NCBI GenBank assembly: GCA_963082875.1
Contig: OY720098.1
Coordinates: 19,530,001 to 19,594,000, forward strand
Length of the DNA: 64,000 nucleotides
Reading direction: 5' to 3'
Source of the DNA: Corella eumyota
Lineage: Eukaryota > Chordata > Ascidiacea > Phlebobranchia > Corellidae
The notes under the pieces were generated by a model that ran no database searches, was not told the origin of the DNA, and worked only from the letters and a program-made list of their open reading frames with translations. Positions within the stretch are counted from its first letter, which is position 1. The number at the start of each line of letters is the position of its first letter. Below, in pieces: positions 50,501 to 60,427 of the stretch. The position numbers and the translations under genes were made by a program.

Positions 50501-53500
50501 TATAACACTTAAAAATTAACTTAACTTTACGTACTTTCACAACTTTATATAATACACAAAAGTGTTAAGTCCTAATTAAAGAAGTCTTTGTATGAAAGAT
50601 GAATAGAATATTTAATCGTTTAACACCTTTTTAATGTATGTAGTAATGTAGGTGGGGGTCTGTATACAAACTCACACTTAAGTTACTATAGAAACTTGTT
50701 CTTTTTATCAATATGTTAATTGATAAATGGTTTTAGCCATTGATAAATTAAACTTGTTATCAGACTGTAGTGGGAGGAGACTAAGCTGTCAATCAACGAG
50801 AATGTAAAGTAACTGTCAATCAAATTTAACCGTGATATCAAGAGGTGTAATAAATACAAATTTAAATTGAGTTTACTTTTTTGCGCTACATTTTTAAACA
50901 ATATTACAAACAAAATTATAAAGAAGAAGTAACAAATTGAATTTATGTTTTAATTTATTTGCACATTTACTTAAAAGATTTGACATCAATAACTACATGT
51001 TGAGTCAAGTTGAAAATTGCAAACATTTAAATGTATTTTCCATGTTTAAAAACAAACTACTTCCTAGAGTAAATAACTCACATGTTAACAGACGACATGA
51101 TATATTACAAGCAGCTTACGTTAACAAATTAAATCTGTTTACACTAAGGCTTATGTGTTTTGAACTTGGTATGCCAAATCGGACACAACCTGGCCCTTTA
51201 AATCGTCTTTAAATTTTGGTATAAGTATTTATATAAATGGTTATCAGAATTTTTTTAACAAATTTATAAAAAAAATATTGGAATTAAATACTTAATTAAT
51301 TTAGGTTTTAAAAAATGCCTTTGAATATTTATTTTTTGTTATGTGAAAGATTTGAATTTAAACTGTCTAAACAAGGCAATTTAACACGATTTCATTTATT
51401 AAACTTAACAAACACATACCTAAATTGCGATGTTTAGCAAAATCCTATACCAAACATTATATATATAAATCGTATATCTTTGACCCAAATTTAAATATTA
51501 AGCGAATGGTGGTAATACTACGCTCAAATATGTGTTATGTGCAGTTGTCTGACTATGTACATCAACATGAACTTGATTTCTAATAGTGTGTCAATACTTC
51601 ACACGTCAATGTGGTTATATCAAACTTATGCTTTATTTAAAAGCGCCAAATTTTTACCAAAGAATTAGTCTGCATCTGTTAATACATTACATTCCCCAAG
51701 GTTTTGTACATGAGACTCAACATCGCTTTTGTGAATTACGACTACTTAAAATTTCATTAAAGTCAAATTAAAGCTCATTACGTCAAGAATGCGTGACGTC
51801 ACATGTTGTAAAAAGTTGTGACGTCATTTGGCGGGAAAATTAAAAAATTAAAACATTATTTTTTTCTAAATATTCAATTTATTTTATTGTGGAAAAAAAT
51901 GTTTTTTAAATTAAATGTTATTAAATCTTAAACTTGTAACATTAAATGCCATTATATTTCATGTAATTTTTAAAGCTTACAAGACATCAATATTCTTAAC
52001 AGCTAATAAATCTTATATGAAGATAGTCTCGGTCAGCCTTCATTGTAATCACTTGTTTATTTACAGCGAATCGGCTTAAAAAATTCGTCATTTAAATGAT
52101 CATATCAGCTTAGAAATTGTCAAGTTTTTTGTTAAAGATCATTAATCAGTTTTAATTTACTCGTTTTGTAACTGACAAGTTATAATTTTTTGTGTAATTT
52201 TAACAAATCTTTCTATTTGTTTTTGCAGTTTTTATTTATCTTATATTTATTTTTATTTGTTCCAACAATTTGAACGGGTTTGCATACACTTCAAGCCTTT
52301 TATTATCAATTGTTTTGTTTAAATAAGTCTACTTTGTATTATTTTAGTTAACACGAGTTTAAACTTTAATTTTCACCAAAAAAACAAAAGTTTTCTTTAA
52401 ATCAAAATTTTTCATTTTAATGACTAATAAATAAACCTTAAAAAGTCACGTGATCTTGAACCGTAATGAGGTATAATGACGAAACAATGAGGTTATTGTT
52501 AGGCCGATGTAGCGGTTTAGTTTGTGGTGTGTTTTATAGATTTTGTATTTGTTTTTGTGTTTATTATAATTAACTACATAAGCCCCGTAAAAAAATAACC
52601 TATTTTGTAATCATTAGAAGCGATTTTGGGTTGAAAAATTATTTTTAAATTTGATTTTATTCTTGTTGTATTAAACCTTATTTTAAAATCTTGTCATATA
52701 GTATTTACTTGACCAATATCAAGTAGTCTTATATATACATATAAATATAATTATAAGGATCTTTTGAATAAACAAAGCTTTTAAATTTATTTACAAATAA
52801 GTAATGCAGTTTTTACAAAATTAAAAAATATTCTCTTAAATTTACTATATATTTGCAAAAATAAAAATATGATACCCCTAAAATGTAATATTTTCAAAAA
52901 AATTTAATATTAAAATTCTAAAGAAATATTTATTATTATATTTCTAAATAAATAGTCTAATATTTATTATTTTAAAAGCAAATTTACTTTGCAATCCGTC
53001 TTATTTGTTTATAATCTACTCTATAGCGCAAATTGACACTAATAGGCCATTAAAAGTAGTTTATTTTCGTATTGCCAGTTTGTTAATATAAACCTAATTT
53101 GAACAAACGGAAAAATATCAAACTAATAAACGCAAATGTTGACACAAAATGTGAATTGCGCAAAACCAAAAACCTTTTCTGAGAAAAAGGAGTTTTTGAA
53201 TTGAGTTAACTGTTTTCCTGAAATCGTTAAAGTAACCGTACGCAAACATTTGTAACGAGAAAAAGCGATCCTGCAAATTTAAGGTTATTTTTGCTCTTAT
53301 ATTTAAACTCAATAAAATCTTTAGGTGGGGTCAACCTTAAAGTAAATTCTGTACCAAAAATATTTTACTAAAACAATAAAAATATCAATTCTCATTAGGT
53401 CATAGCGTCTTATTAATATGACGTCATATCAATGACGTTACGACATTTTTAGCATAAATTTGGCGCCATTGGATTTATGGGGTCATTTATAAAGTATCAC

Positions 53501-56500
53501 GTGAAAATAATTAACCCTTTAAATCTTAAGCGGTGAAATTAAACGCTTTTAAGTCACGTAAATGTGCCAAGTAAATATTTAATTTGCTTGTGGACGAATA
53601 AATAAATCAACGAAATACTTTTAAAAATTTAAGTCTTACTGTAGCCCAACTAAACAAACAGATTTTGATATTTTATTTGCAATTTTTGGAATGTTTTTTT
53701 ATCGATTTTTGGGCGTTTATTTATATAATTTTTAGTATTTAATAAATATATGCAACATTTTAATTAAAAACTGTCTGCACCAGAATGTTTAAAAATATAT
53801 TTAGTAATTTAATTTATTTTTAAAAAAAGTTTTCGTTCCAATTTATTATAATGTCGACTCAATTTAGGATTAAGATTACTTTGTCAGATTATAAAGTTAA
53901 ACCTTAACCTGACTTTTGATATATAGTACACATACTTCGCATTATTAAATAATTTACTGCTAATAAATAAAAATATATTAAAGTTTATATGGTTAATATA
54001 CATTGTATAAACAAAACGCTAACTTTGACAAGTTTAATCTATAATTAGCGTCAATCTATCAGATTATTGGTAATTTAAAAGCAAGATTTTGCTTTAAATA
54101 CACCAGGATTAAGTTACCAAGGTTTGCTATGTTCAATTACATGCCAAATTTTTTAGTTTTTTTTTGGATAGGTGTTTTAAGGCAAGGAAACCGAAGGAGA
54201 TATAAGCCTTGTACCCATACCAATAATTGGGACGAATTACCTGACTCATTTAGCACCGATTTGGACGAAAATGTTAAGACTCGGACCGGAAACCTTTGCA
54301 ACAGAAACGACGCCGCGATTTTAGTTTTTTGTTCTGCAAATGTCGTAACTATCTGCAAACGATTTGTGCGTTGTTTTGTCTTGGCGCATAAGGCTATAAC
54401 TTTGCAAATTTACAGTTATAGTTTGTATTAGGATATGTATTTAATAAAAAATGGCCTTTTGTTGCAGTAATTTTTGTGTTAGGCTGTTTATTTAATGTGT
54501 TAGGCTGTTTATTTAATAGAAAATGGGGTTTGGTTGCATTTTCTCTTGTCAAAATGCAAGAATAATTTAATTAATTACATTACACCATTGCGTGACTTAT
54601 AATATTAAGTAAATATTTATTCTTACGTAATACTAAATGTACGTATACTGTGTATTAAAAGCTTGTATTTACTTATTTGTTATTTTTAACGGGTCGTAAA
54701 AAACGCCAACAAAAACATTACAAGAAAGACAAGGTCACGTGACCAGGAAATGATGTCGCTTTCATGTAGGCGAAGCGATTCGGAGTAAAAACAATTCAAC
54801 AGCTGGTACGCGAAAGCATTGTCACGTGATCAAAGCCCAATATGACGAAACAAACAAAAAAGTGTCAATCCATCACGTATGGTCCCAAGGTGTTATAACA
54901 CGAACCCCTGTTCAAATATTTTCCTAACTTTGCTAATCGGATTTTCATTGGCAAAAATGACGTCACGATTTTCAAAAAAAACACGTTTATCAATATATGG
55001 ACAAGTGTTCTTTACACATCAGACGTTATATAAACGTTTAAGCTATTAAAAAACCTAAATAAATAAATGGTTTATTTCGTTAGAACTCTTTGGTATACTT
55101 CTCTATAAAACCGCCCTTTTAATTTTGTTTATAATTTATAATAACAAAGTAATCTGTGAAATAGGAGAATACACCTTACTACAATAAAGAATTTTGATGT
55201 AAAATGATCGCAAAGGTTAAAATATTTTGCGGTGTCGTAATTATCGTATAATTGCCCTTGAGACCGGGTATTAGACTTTTATCTTAACTTAAATCACATT
55301 AAAAGTGTTCATGGGCTTGTTTTAAAATATTGGAGGTCTTAAGAATTTTGTTTTCCAAATGAGAAACTGACTTTTTTGTTTATCGAGGCATGTAGATCGG
55401 TTTTAGATTAGTTTAACCGGTAAACTAGTGTATAGGTAAAACTTCAATGCAATTAACATGTTTCTGGATACACTCGGTGTACGAAAACATCACGTGACTT
55501 CGTGCATAATTTTTGGCGGGATCCGATTATAAAACAAAGATAAAAGAAAAATGTGAATAAATTAAGTTTTTAAAGTTAAAGGTGCAAAATTTATTTTTTT
55601 TGACTTCTTTTTGTTTAAAATAAAAAATTATTAATAACAGTAAATTTTTAGAGCAAAGTTCGGCCTAAAATAACGATCATTAAGGGACGTTTACTCGCTT
55701 AACCTCGCTTATCCTTGCCTGCACATTCTCAAGCTTATTATTTGTTTAACCAGCGTTAAATACCATGTTTTCGGATTAGTAATTTTTGGGGTTTTGGCCA
55801 CAATTAGTTTTTAGAATTCGGTTATATTACGTAATGGGTAAAATGTGTTTTTTCAATTTACATTATATTTTGAACAAATTCATTTTCTTAAAAATGGTCA
55901 GGTTCAAAATTAATTTTTTTATAATAATTTTTTTTTAAATTGAATGTTAATTACTTTTGGTTTGAATTATATTATATTTGCTAAATAAAAAAGAACATGC
56001 TGTAGCGCCCTAAGTAAGGCGCTATAAGCGGTAAAAATTTCTGCTGAGCTAATACTTAATCAGCAGATTAATTATTGGGCAATTATAATCTATAATATTC
56101 CAACCTGCCAAAGGCAACTCGAGACTGGGTTGGAGTAACTGATGTTACCCAATGTTCAGGCTGTGCAATCGAACTTCCCACATCGAGGATAAAGTTATAT
56201 ACAAAAAAATGGGACTTACCCTTTCCACCATCGGATTTGTTTTCTTCGTGTTATTCTCTGTGTCGTTCCTGCATATCTTTTCCTGCTTAAACTTGTGTTA
56301 GTTTGCACCGTGCTTCTGCTTTGTATATAAGGCACAAAACTTGGCGATTTAGTCGTTGGTTTATGGACAAGTTGGCGAGCAGTCGGCCGGACAAATGACA
56401 CTTTGAACCCGCCGTTTAAAGTTGAAACTAGCCGTTGTGCCTCGGCCATTGAAGTGGTTTGTATTCGCAGCACCGAAGTGACCGAAGACGGGTACGTAGG

Positions 56501-57349
56501 TGAAGATCGGGGCGATGTTGTGATTTTTGGCGGGGGCGAAACGAATTTTTTTCGGGTTGGTTTTGGGCTTTGAAAATCATGTTTTGTGACCGATGTAGGT
56601 TGTTTAACAATTCGAAAACCGGTCGGGGGTAAGACATGGGATAAAGTTGGGTCGATCCTAAATTTGGGGTCTCTAGGGAAGTCTGTTGTTCTTGAGCTAT
56701 GTGAGGTAATATATCGATTCGTATTAATACTTGGTTTTGGTACATGATGGATAACAGTTGGTTCTATGGAATGACGCGAAGTAGTAAACGTTGGTTGTCG
56801 ACCGGGAGGAATAAAACTCGTCTGCGGGAAATTACGCTCATTATTCCCGGCGATAAAATTCGAAGACCACGTTGGTTTGTAAATTTTTTTGGAAGGCGTT
56901 GTACGAAAATGCTTTTTACGGCGTCGGCGTTCAATGTTTGTGCCAAATTTCTTTGGTTTCGACTTGTGATGTTTTTTGCCCTTAATTCTTCGGTACTTTA
57001 ACACTCCGTTCACTTCTGTTAAAACGCGTCGAATTTTGGTCGGCGTTTCTTCCCGAACAATAGTCTTTGCTGACGTATAACGCGGTACATTTGAATAGAA
57101 ATTAACTTTTGAAACTCGGTTGCTAGTAGTCGGCAAATATAACTTTGGCTGATTGTACTTTAACCGCTGAGGAGTCCCGCTGTTTAAATTTCTATGATAA
57201 TTTCTTTGCCGGCTTTGAACCTGCTGGTTTCTTTTCTTCGGCAGTCTGTACACGGCCTCGCCCTTATCAGGAAACAGAGCAACTATTATGAGCGAATAAA
57301 GCAGCATTGCTGCGAAACATCGCCAATTCAAAATACAGCTAGGCGACAT
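38568..57349 (-). CDS. Secreted EMI + four-FAS1 matrix protein (TGFBI/periostin type), complete, 1022 aa
   Basis: Fourteen minus-strand exons: 56220-57349, 47253-47372, 46656-46750, 45918-46064, 45622-45743, 45007-45211, 44179-44358, 42502-42660, 41840-41979, 41446-41606, 40724-40862, 39770-39874, 39207-39345, 38568-38794 (3069 nt, phases agree). Exon 1 holds the signal peptide (CFAAMLLYSLIIVALF core) and a Lys/Arg/Thr/Pro/Ser-rich stretch to residue ~376. It ends AAAGG|GTAAGT, exactly the phase exon 2 needs. EMI domain: about 377-448, with NHVC and QKCCNGF. FAS1 domains: about 449-585, 588-719, 722-866 and 867-1022, each with FxPTN/FAPSN-like and NGxIHxID-like motifs (e.g. FTLFAPTNEAFE, NGVIHVIDDV, NGIIHAIDNLLLP). 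Vertebrate relatives bind collagen and integrins in the extracellular matrix. The basic extension, with RRRRKK and GKKHHKSKPKK, is not part of the TGFBI/periostin plan I know. Confidence 0.92.
38825..39070 (-). mobile_element. SINE-A copy with internal deletion near tail
   Basis: TTTTTTTTGTATATATC to CACCATGCTGCCGG. The GTCGAATGCGCGAC...GTTACTC segment is missing after GGGAAAGTC. It is sense to the FAS1 gene and starts ~30 bases upstream of the last exon's acceptor. Confidence 0.88.
39917..40060 (+). mobile_element. SINE-B copy, 5'-truncated
   Basis: Begins within the B box (GGTTTGGGTTCGAGCCGCAC) and ends with the complete TCACCTTAAGGTGATATGA tail plus an A-run. It lies in a FAS1 gene intron, antisense. 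Confidence 0.83.
40896..41205 (-). mobile_element. SINE-A copy with duplicated head end
   Basis: TATATATATCTTTATCCTCG to CACTACGCTGCCGGTTAATA, then a second CACCACGCCGCCGGT. This is a short duplication of the last ~20 bases. Confidence 0.88.
43902..44119 (+). mobile_element. Old SINE-A-like copy
   Basis: GGTTTAGTGGTTAGAACAATG (A-box-like) and GGTTATTGATTCGATTCC (B-box-like) are followed by TCGCAAGGCACTAAAG and AAGTATAAAGATATACAAAT. Layout and tail match SINE-A, but identity is low. Confidence 0.65.
44696..44985 (+). mobile_element. SINE-A copy, full length
   Basis: ACCGGCAGCGTGGTGTAGTGG to GATATATCCAAAAAATAAAA. Antisense in the FAS1 gene, with its tail 21 bases from the donor of exon 6. Confidence 0.91.
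45335..45555 (-). mobile_element. SINE-A copy, tail eroded
   Basis: Recognisable from CAACTGTTACCCCGACCCAG to CTTACCATGCTGCCGG. Part of the head (CACTACAC) is deleted. Confidence 0.82.
46086..46359 (-). mobile_element. SINE-A copy, old
   Basis: ACCCAGACCCAGTCCTAATTTG through AACCACTACACCACACTGCC. Many substitutions are spread evenly, so this is one of the oldest copies. Confidence 0.78.
46875..47180 (-). mobile_element. SINE-A copy plus partial second unit
   Basis: 46875-47120 is a copy running from TATATATGTTTATCC to CAACACGCTGCTGG, lacking about 35 bases of body around AGCGCC. It is followed directly by 47121-47180, which repeats TTGCCTTTAGCATTTTGGG to TTATGCTGTTTG of the body. Confidence 0.83.
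47896..48184 (+). mobile_element. SINE-A copy with a covarying hairpin
   Basis: GTGTGGTGTAGTGGTAAGAAC to AATAAAGATTTATAC plus an A-run. Its second hairpin reads GCGCTCTTGAGTAGAGCG. Compared with the family form AGCGCC/GGCGCT, one C-G pair has become T-A, preserving the stem. Confidence 0.88.
49511..49800 (+). mobile_element. SINE-A copy, full length
   Basis: GACCGGCAGCGTGATGTAGTG to AAATATATACAAAAAA. The CTGCAGAGCCTGCACTTAAT hairpin arm has changed from CTGCTGAGCCAGC. Confidence 0.9.
55996..56209 (+). mobile_element. SINE-A copy, 5'-truncated, next to FAS1 exon 1
   Basis: Starts at CATGCTGTAGCGCCCTAAG and ends AGTTATATACAAAAAAA. Only 9 bases separate its tail from the GT donor of exon 1, on the opposite strand. 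Confidence 0.87.
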
Positions 57350-57410
57350 CTTTAACTTTTGCTGCGGCTAACGTTAGCTTAGTGAGTTAAATCCTCAACC
57401 CATGCTGCGC

Positions 57411-57419
57411 TTATATATA
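57411..57419 (-). promoter_or_regulatory. TATA box of the EMI-FAS1 gene
   Basis: Minus-strand CTATATATAA lies about 65 bases upstream of the ATG at 57349. That is the spacing expected for a TATA promoter with a 5' leader of about 35-40 nt. An ATG-GGT-TGA triplet set at 57395-57403 would fall upstream of the predicted transcription start. Confidence 0.6.
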
Positions 57420-58100
57420 GCAGTGTGTTTTCCTATAACCAAACACGAAAAAAGAGCTTAAAGTTTTGCTTAGGTAAACTTCTCACACAGCGTAAACTCG
57501 TTTAATCGCCAATAAAATTTTTATTGATAGTTATTTTTGGCGCATCGACTTTTTTGATTGAACCGTTAAATTTTTCGTAAACATAATAGTTTAATACCTT
57601 TAATTTGGCAAGGGTGTGCGTCATTTTGGCAACGGGTTGTGTCTAGGACAAAATATTCGACAAAAAGTCAGTAAATCGAAGTCTTTTCACCTATTTTTAG
57701 AAATATTTTGCTCACAATGGTTTAATAATCGACTAATTTATGTTATGTAACAAAAGTAAAAAAATTAGATGCCAAAAACAATTGCAACACCTTAAAAATT
57801 CAATTGTAAATAAATTTAAGCGTTGCAATTATTGCAGACAAAAATTATAATCTGTTTTTGAATTATTTTTGTTTATTATGTAATAAAAATTAAGTTAGTT
57901 TTTTTGTTACGTAATAATAAATTGCATTATTTGCAAATCTGGCATAGATAAGAAACTTCTTTTTTGATAAAAATTGTAAAAAATTCTTTTTAAAGTATTT
58001 CTGCCTACTTACAAATTATTCGATTCTTATCGAATTTTTATCAAAACTTATTTCTAGTAACTGGCTGTGGGCTATTATTCTTTATATTTAATTTTGAAAA

Positions 58101-58160
58101 AGAATAGGATTTTAATAAGTTAATACATGTAGAATAGGATTTTAATAAGTTAATACATGT
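58101..58160. repeat. Exact 30-bp tandem duplication
   Basis: The unit beginning AGAATAGGATTTTAATAAGT occurs at 58101-58130 and again, identical, at 58131-58160. Confidence 0.92.
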
Positions 58161-58736
58161 TAAAACAATTTACATTTTGATAATTTTTGTTTAAAAAATT
58201 ACTTTACAATATTTTTATTAAAAACGAAGTAACCTTTCTAAAGTCAATTTTTGGGTAAAAAATACTTTTTATTTACATACAAAAATTTTACAAAAATTTA
58301 GGGCTCACTAGCACCATCTTGTGTTTGTAATTTTATAACTACTTTTAAAGGTCATCTCGTGTTAAGAAATTACGTAAGCATTTGATTATTTGTTAAAGTT
58401 TAAAAACATGTACTAAACTATAACTTTTTAAATAATTATTATAATAAACGTGTACTACTAACGTGTTATAATACATTTAATAACTGATTAATGTACCTGA
58501 CTATGTGAAGATATTCCTAACAATTAAAATGTTTGATTTTAACAAAGTTTTATTAAAATTTTTTAAAGTGCTATATGCAATTTAGTAAGTAATGTATATA
58601 ACATGTTAGTATGGTTGACAATGAATAATAAAATGGCTTTAGAACCTCGAAAAAATGTCTGTGGTACTCACAATTTAATTTTCAAAAATACTGGAAAATG
58701 ATTAACATAAAAAAACAGGTTACCATATTTTTCGTG

Positions 58737-58782
58737 TGACGTAGAAAGTAATAGTATGTACAAACTGGTACTTTCTACGTCA
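58737..58782. repeat. Inverted repeat, 14-bp arms, 18-nt loop
   Basis: TGACGTAGAAAGTA (58737-58750) is the exact reverse complement of TACTTTCTACGTCA (58769-58782). The loop begins ATAGTATGTAC. Confidence 0.85.
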
Positions 58783-60200
58783 TCACAAACAGGGCTTCCC
58801 TTTTCCATTTTTTAAATAAATTAATTTTTTTTAAAGTTGTATAACTCAAAAAGTAGGTAAAATTATTTAAAGTTAAAATCATTTTTGTGTTCAGTGACAC
58901 CAACTTTATCAATTTTTGAGTAAAAAAATAGCACCAATATAGAACTTTAATTACTTAAACGTTATAGTTTAATTTTGATATTCGCGTAACATCAACTAAA
59001 TATAATTTTAAAAATCGCTTTATGAAAAAAAAAATTTAAAAACTTTTAAAATGCAAAAATTTTTAGCAAATATTTGCTTGAAAGTTATATTCTAAACAAA
59101 CTTTTTCGTATTTCAAAACACAACAAAACATAAATACGGCATTTAAAAACAAGCAGTTCACAGATACAAGAATGTCAAAACAGTTTCCGTGATGCTAGTA
59201 TATTATTTAACTGACTTTTTGAAGTTGCGCCAAATCGTGATACATTTTTGACCCAAAAATTAAGTTATGACGTATTAATATAAAAGTTATGACAAAATAG
59301 TTCATAATTTATTGTCACTCACAATTAGGCAGAGTAAAAAATGTGAGAATTAGGAAGATATTACGTATGTGTTGGCTTGAATTCTGATAGTGATTAATTA
59401 ATTACAAAATAACCATAAGATTATAAATAATAATAAATATTACAGAAGAAAAAATTCTAGATAGCTGACAATGTTTATGTTAAAATAATGTGTAAACATT
59501 AGGTTATATTTATTTTTAAATTATTTATTTTTTGTGCGTACTTTTTAGTGAAGTAGTTTCATTCAAAAAAGGCATGAAAAAAGTTAGGCATAATATATTT
59601 AAACATTGTTTTCAATATTTAGCAAAGAGTTTAAATGTAACGTATGTTAGATAGATAATGAACTAAATATTATTTAAGTATAGAGGTAATTATTTATAGA
59701 ATTTAGTATATTTGCAACTTCTAATTATTATAATGGATTTAAATCTTGGTTGTTCTACGAAAATGTACAAATATTTATATTACTACATAAATATAGTTTT
59801 AATGTCAAAATAATTAGGCATAGAACAAATAATGTCACCATAAAAGGCTGTAGTAAGAAAAATTAATAAAAAGAATGATTGGAAAATGTAATTGATTGTG
59901 TAATTAGACAAAAACGCGGCCTAATTATGCCTTGATAAACGAGTTTGTTTTGAGCAAAAACGAAGCAGCGTAGTTTGGAAAAAAATTGCTTTTTGCCAAC
60001 GTTGGAATGTCAGTTTTAAAACTAAAAAGTTAAAATAAGGTTAGCAAATGTTTATGTATTTTACCAGCTAAGGATATAATTAAGCTTATACAATTCAAGT
60101 ATTTACTTGTGTTTAAATTTAGCTTTGCAATTGTATTTTAAGAACAATTTGGTATTATTGAATTTTCGTGGGAATTATTTTGTTACAATCGGCGACCGCC

Positions 60201-60270
60201 CTTCAGGAAATTAATGAACAACAATTGATTGCTTGTTTATGAATTAGTAATTGTTGTTACATTGTTGTGG
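60201..60270 (+). promoter_or_regulatory. Candidate integrin upstream regulatory cluster
   Basis: Within 70 bases, 160-230 nt before the ATG, are CAGGAAAT (Ets-like), TTAATGA and GAATTAGTAA (homeodomain-like), TGTTTA (Fox-like), and AACAAT/ATTGTT (Sox-like) at least three times. The motif identities are consensus matches only. Confidence 0.35.
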
Positions 60271-60427
60271 ATAAAGGATTAAACAACTGATATCATCAGG
60301 AATAAAGATTAAACTATTTTTAACCTAGGAAGAGGGGATTATTTAACGGATATCGAAACTTATAACGTTTTACCAACACAAAACATTGTATTCATACTAT
60401 AGACTATTCTATAGAAACTGCTACAGC

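Larger units (their letters stand above)
47373..56219 (-). other. Intron 1 of the EMI-FAS1 gene, 8.8 kb
   Basis: Donor AAAGG|GTAAGT at 56219 and acceptor TTGTTTAG at 47373. Contains three SINE-A copies, a GC-richer patch at 50150-50340 and another at 54170-54370. Many TGACGTCA and CACGTG sites lie at 51780-51830, 53415-53440 and 54715-54975. I found no exon of another gene that I could support. Confidence 0.7.
57420..60427. other. Divergent intergenic interval, EMI-FAS1 and integrin genes
   Basis: AT-rich spacer of 3 kb. It contains an exact 30-bp tandem duplication (58101-58160), a 14-bp-stem hairpin (58737-58782) and a cluster of likely transcription-factor motifs at 60201-60270. I see no gene or SINE. 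Confidence 0.6.

Noticed and set aside
50937-51212. 91-codon plus-strand frame in FAS1 intron 1
   Set aside because: No signal peptide, domain or splice partner found, and composition equals the surroundings.
54137-54358. Minus-strand frame considered as a first exon for the EMI-FAS1 gene
   Set aside because: Its possible donor leaves phase 1, whereas the EMI exon needs phase 2, and there is no signal peptide. The 56220-57349 exon fits both.
56744-57001. 85-codon plus-strand frame
   Set aside because: Antisense shadow of the basic first exon of the EMI-FAS1 gene.
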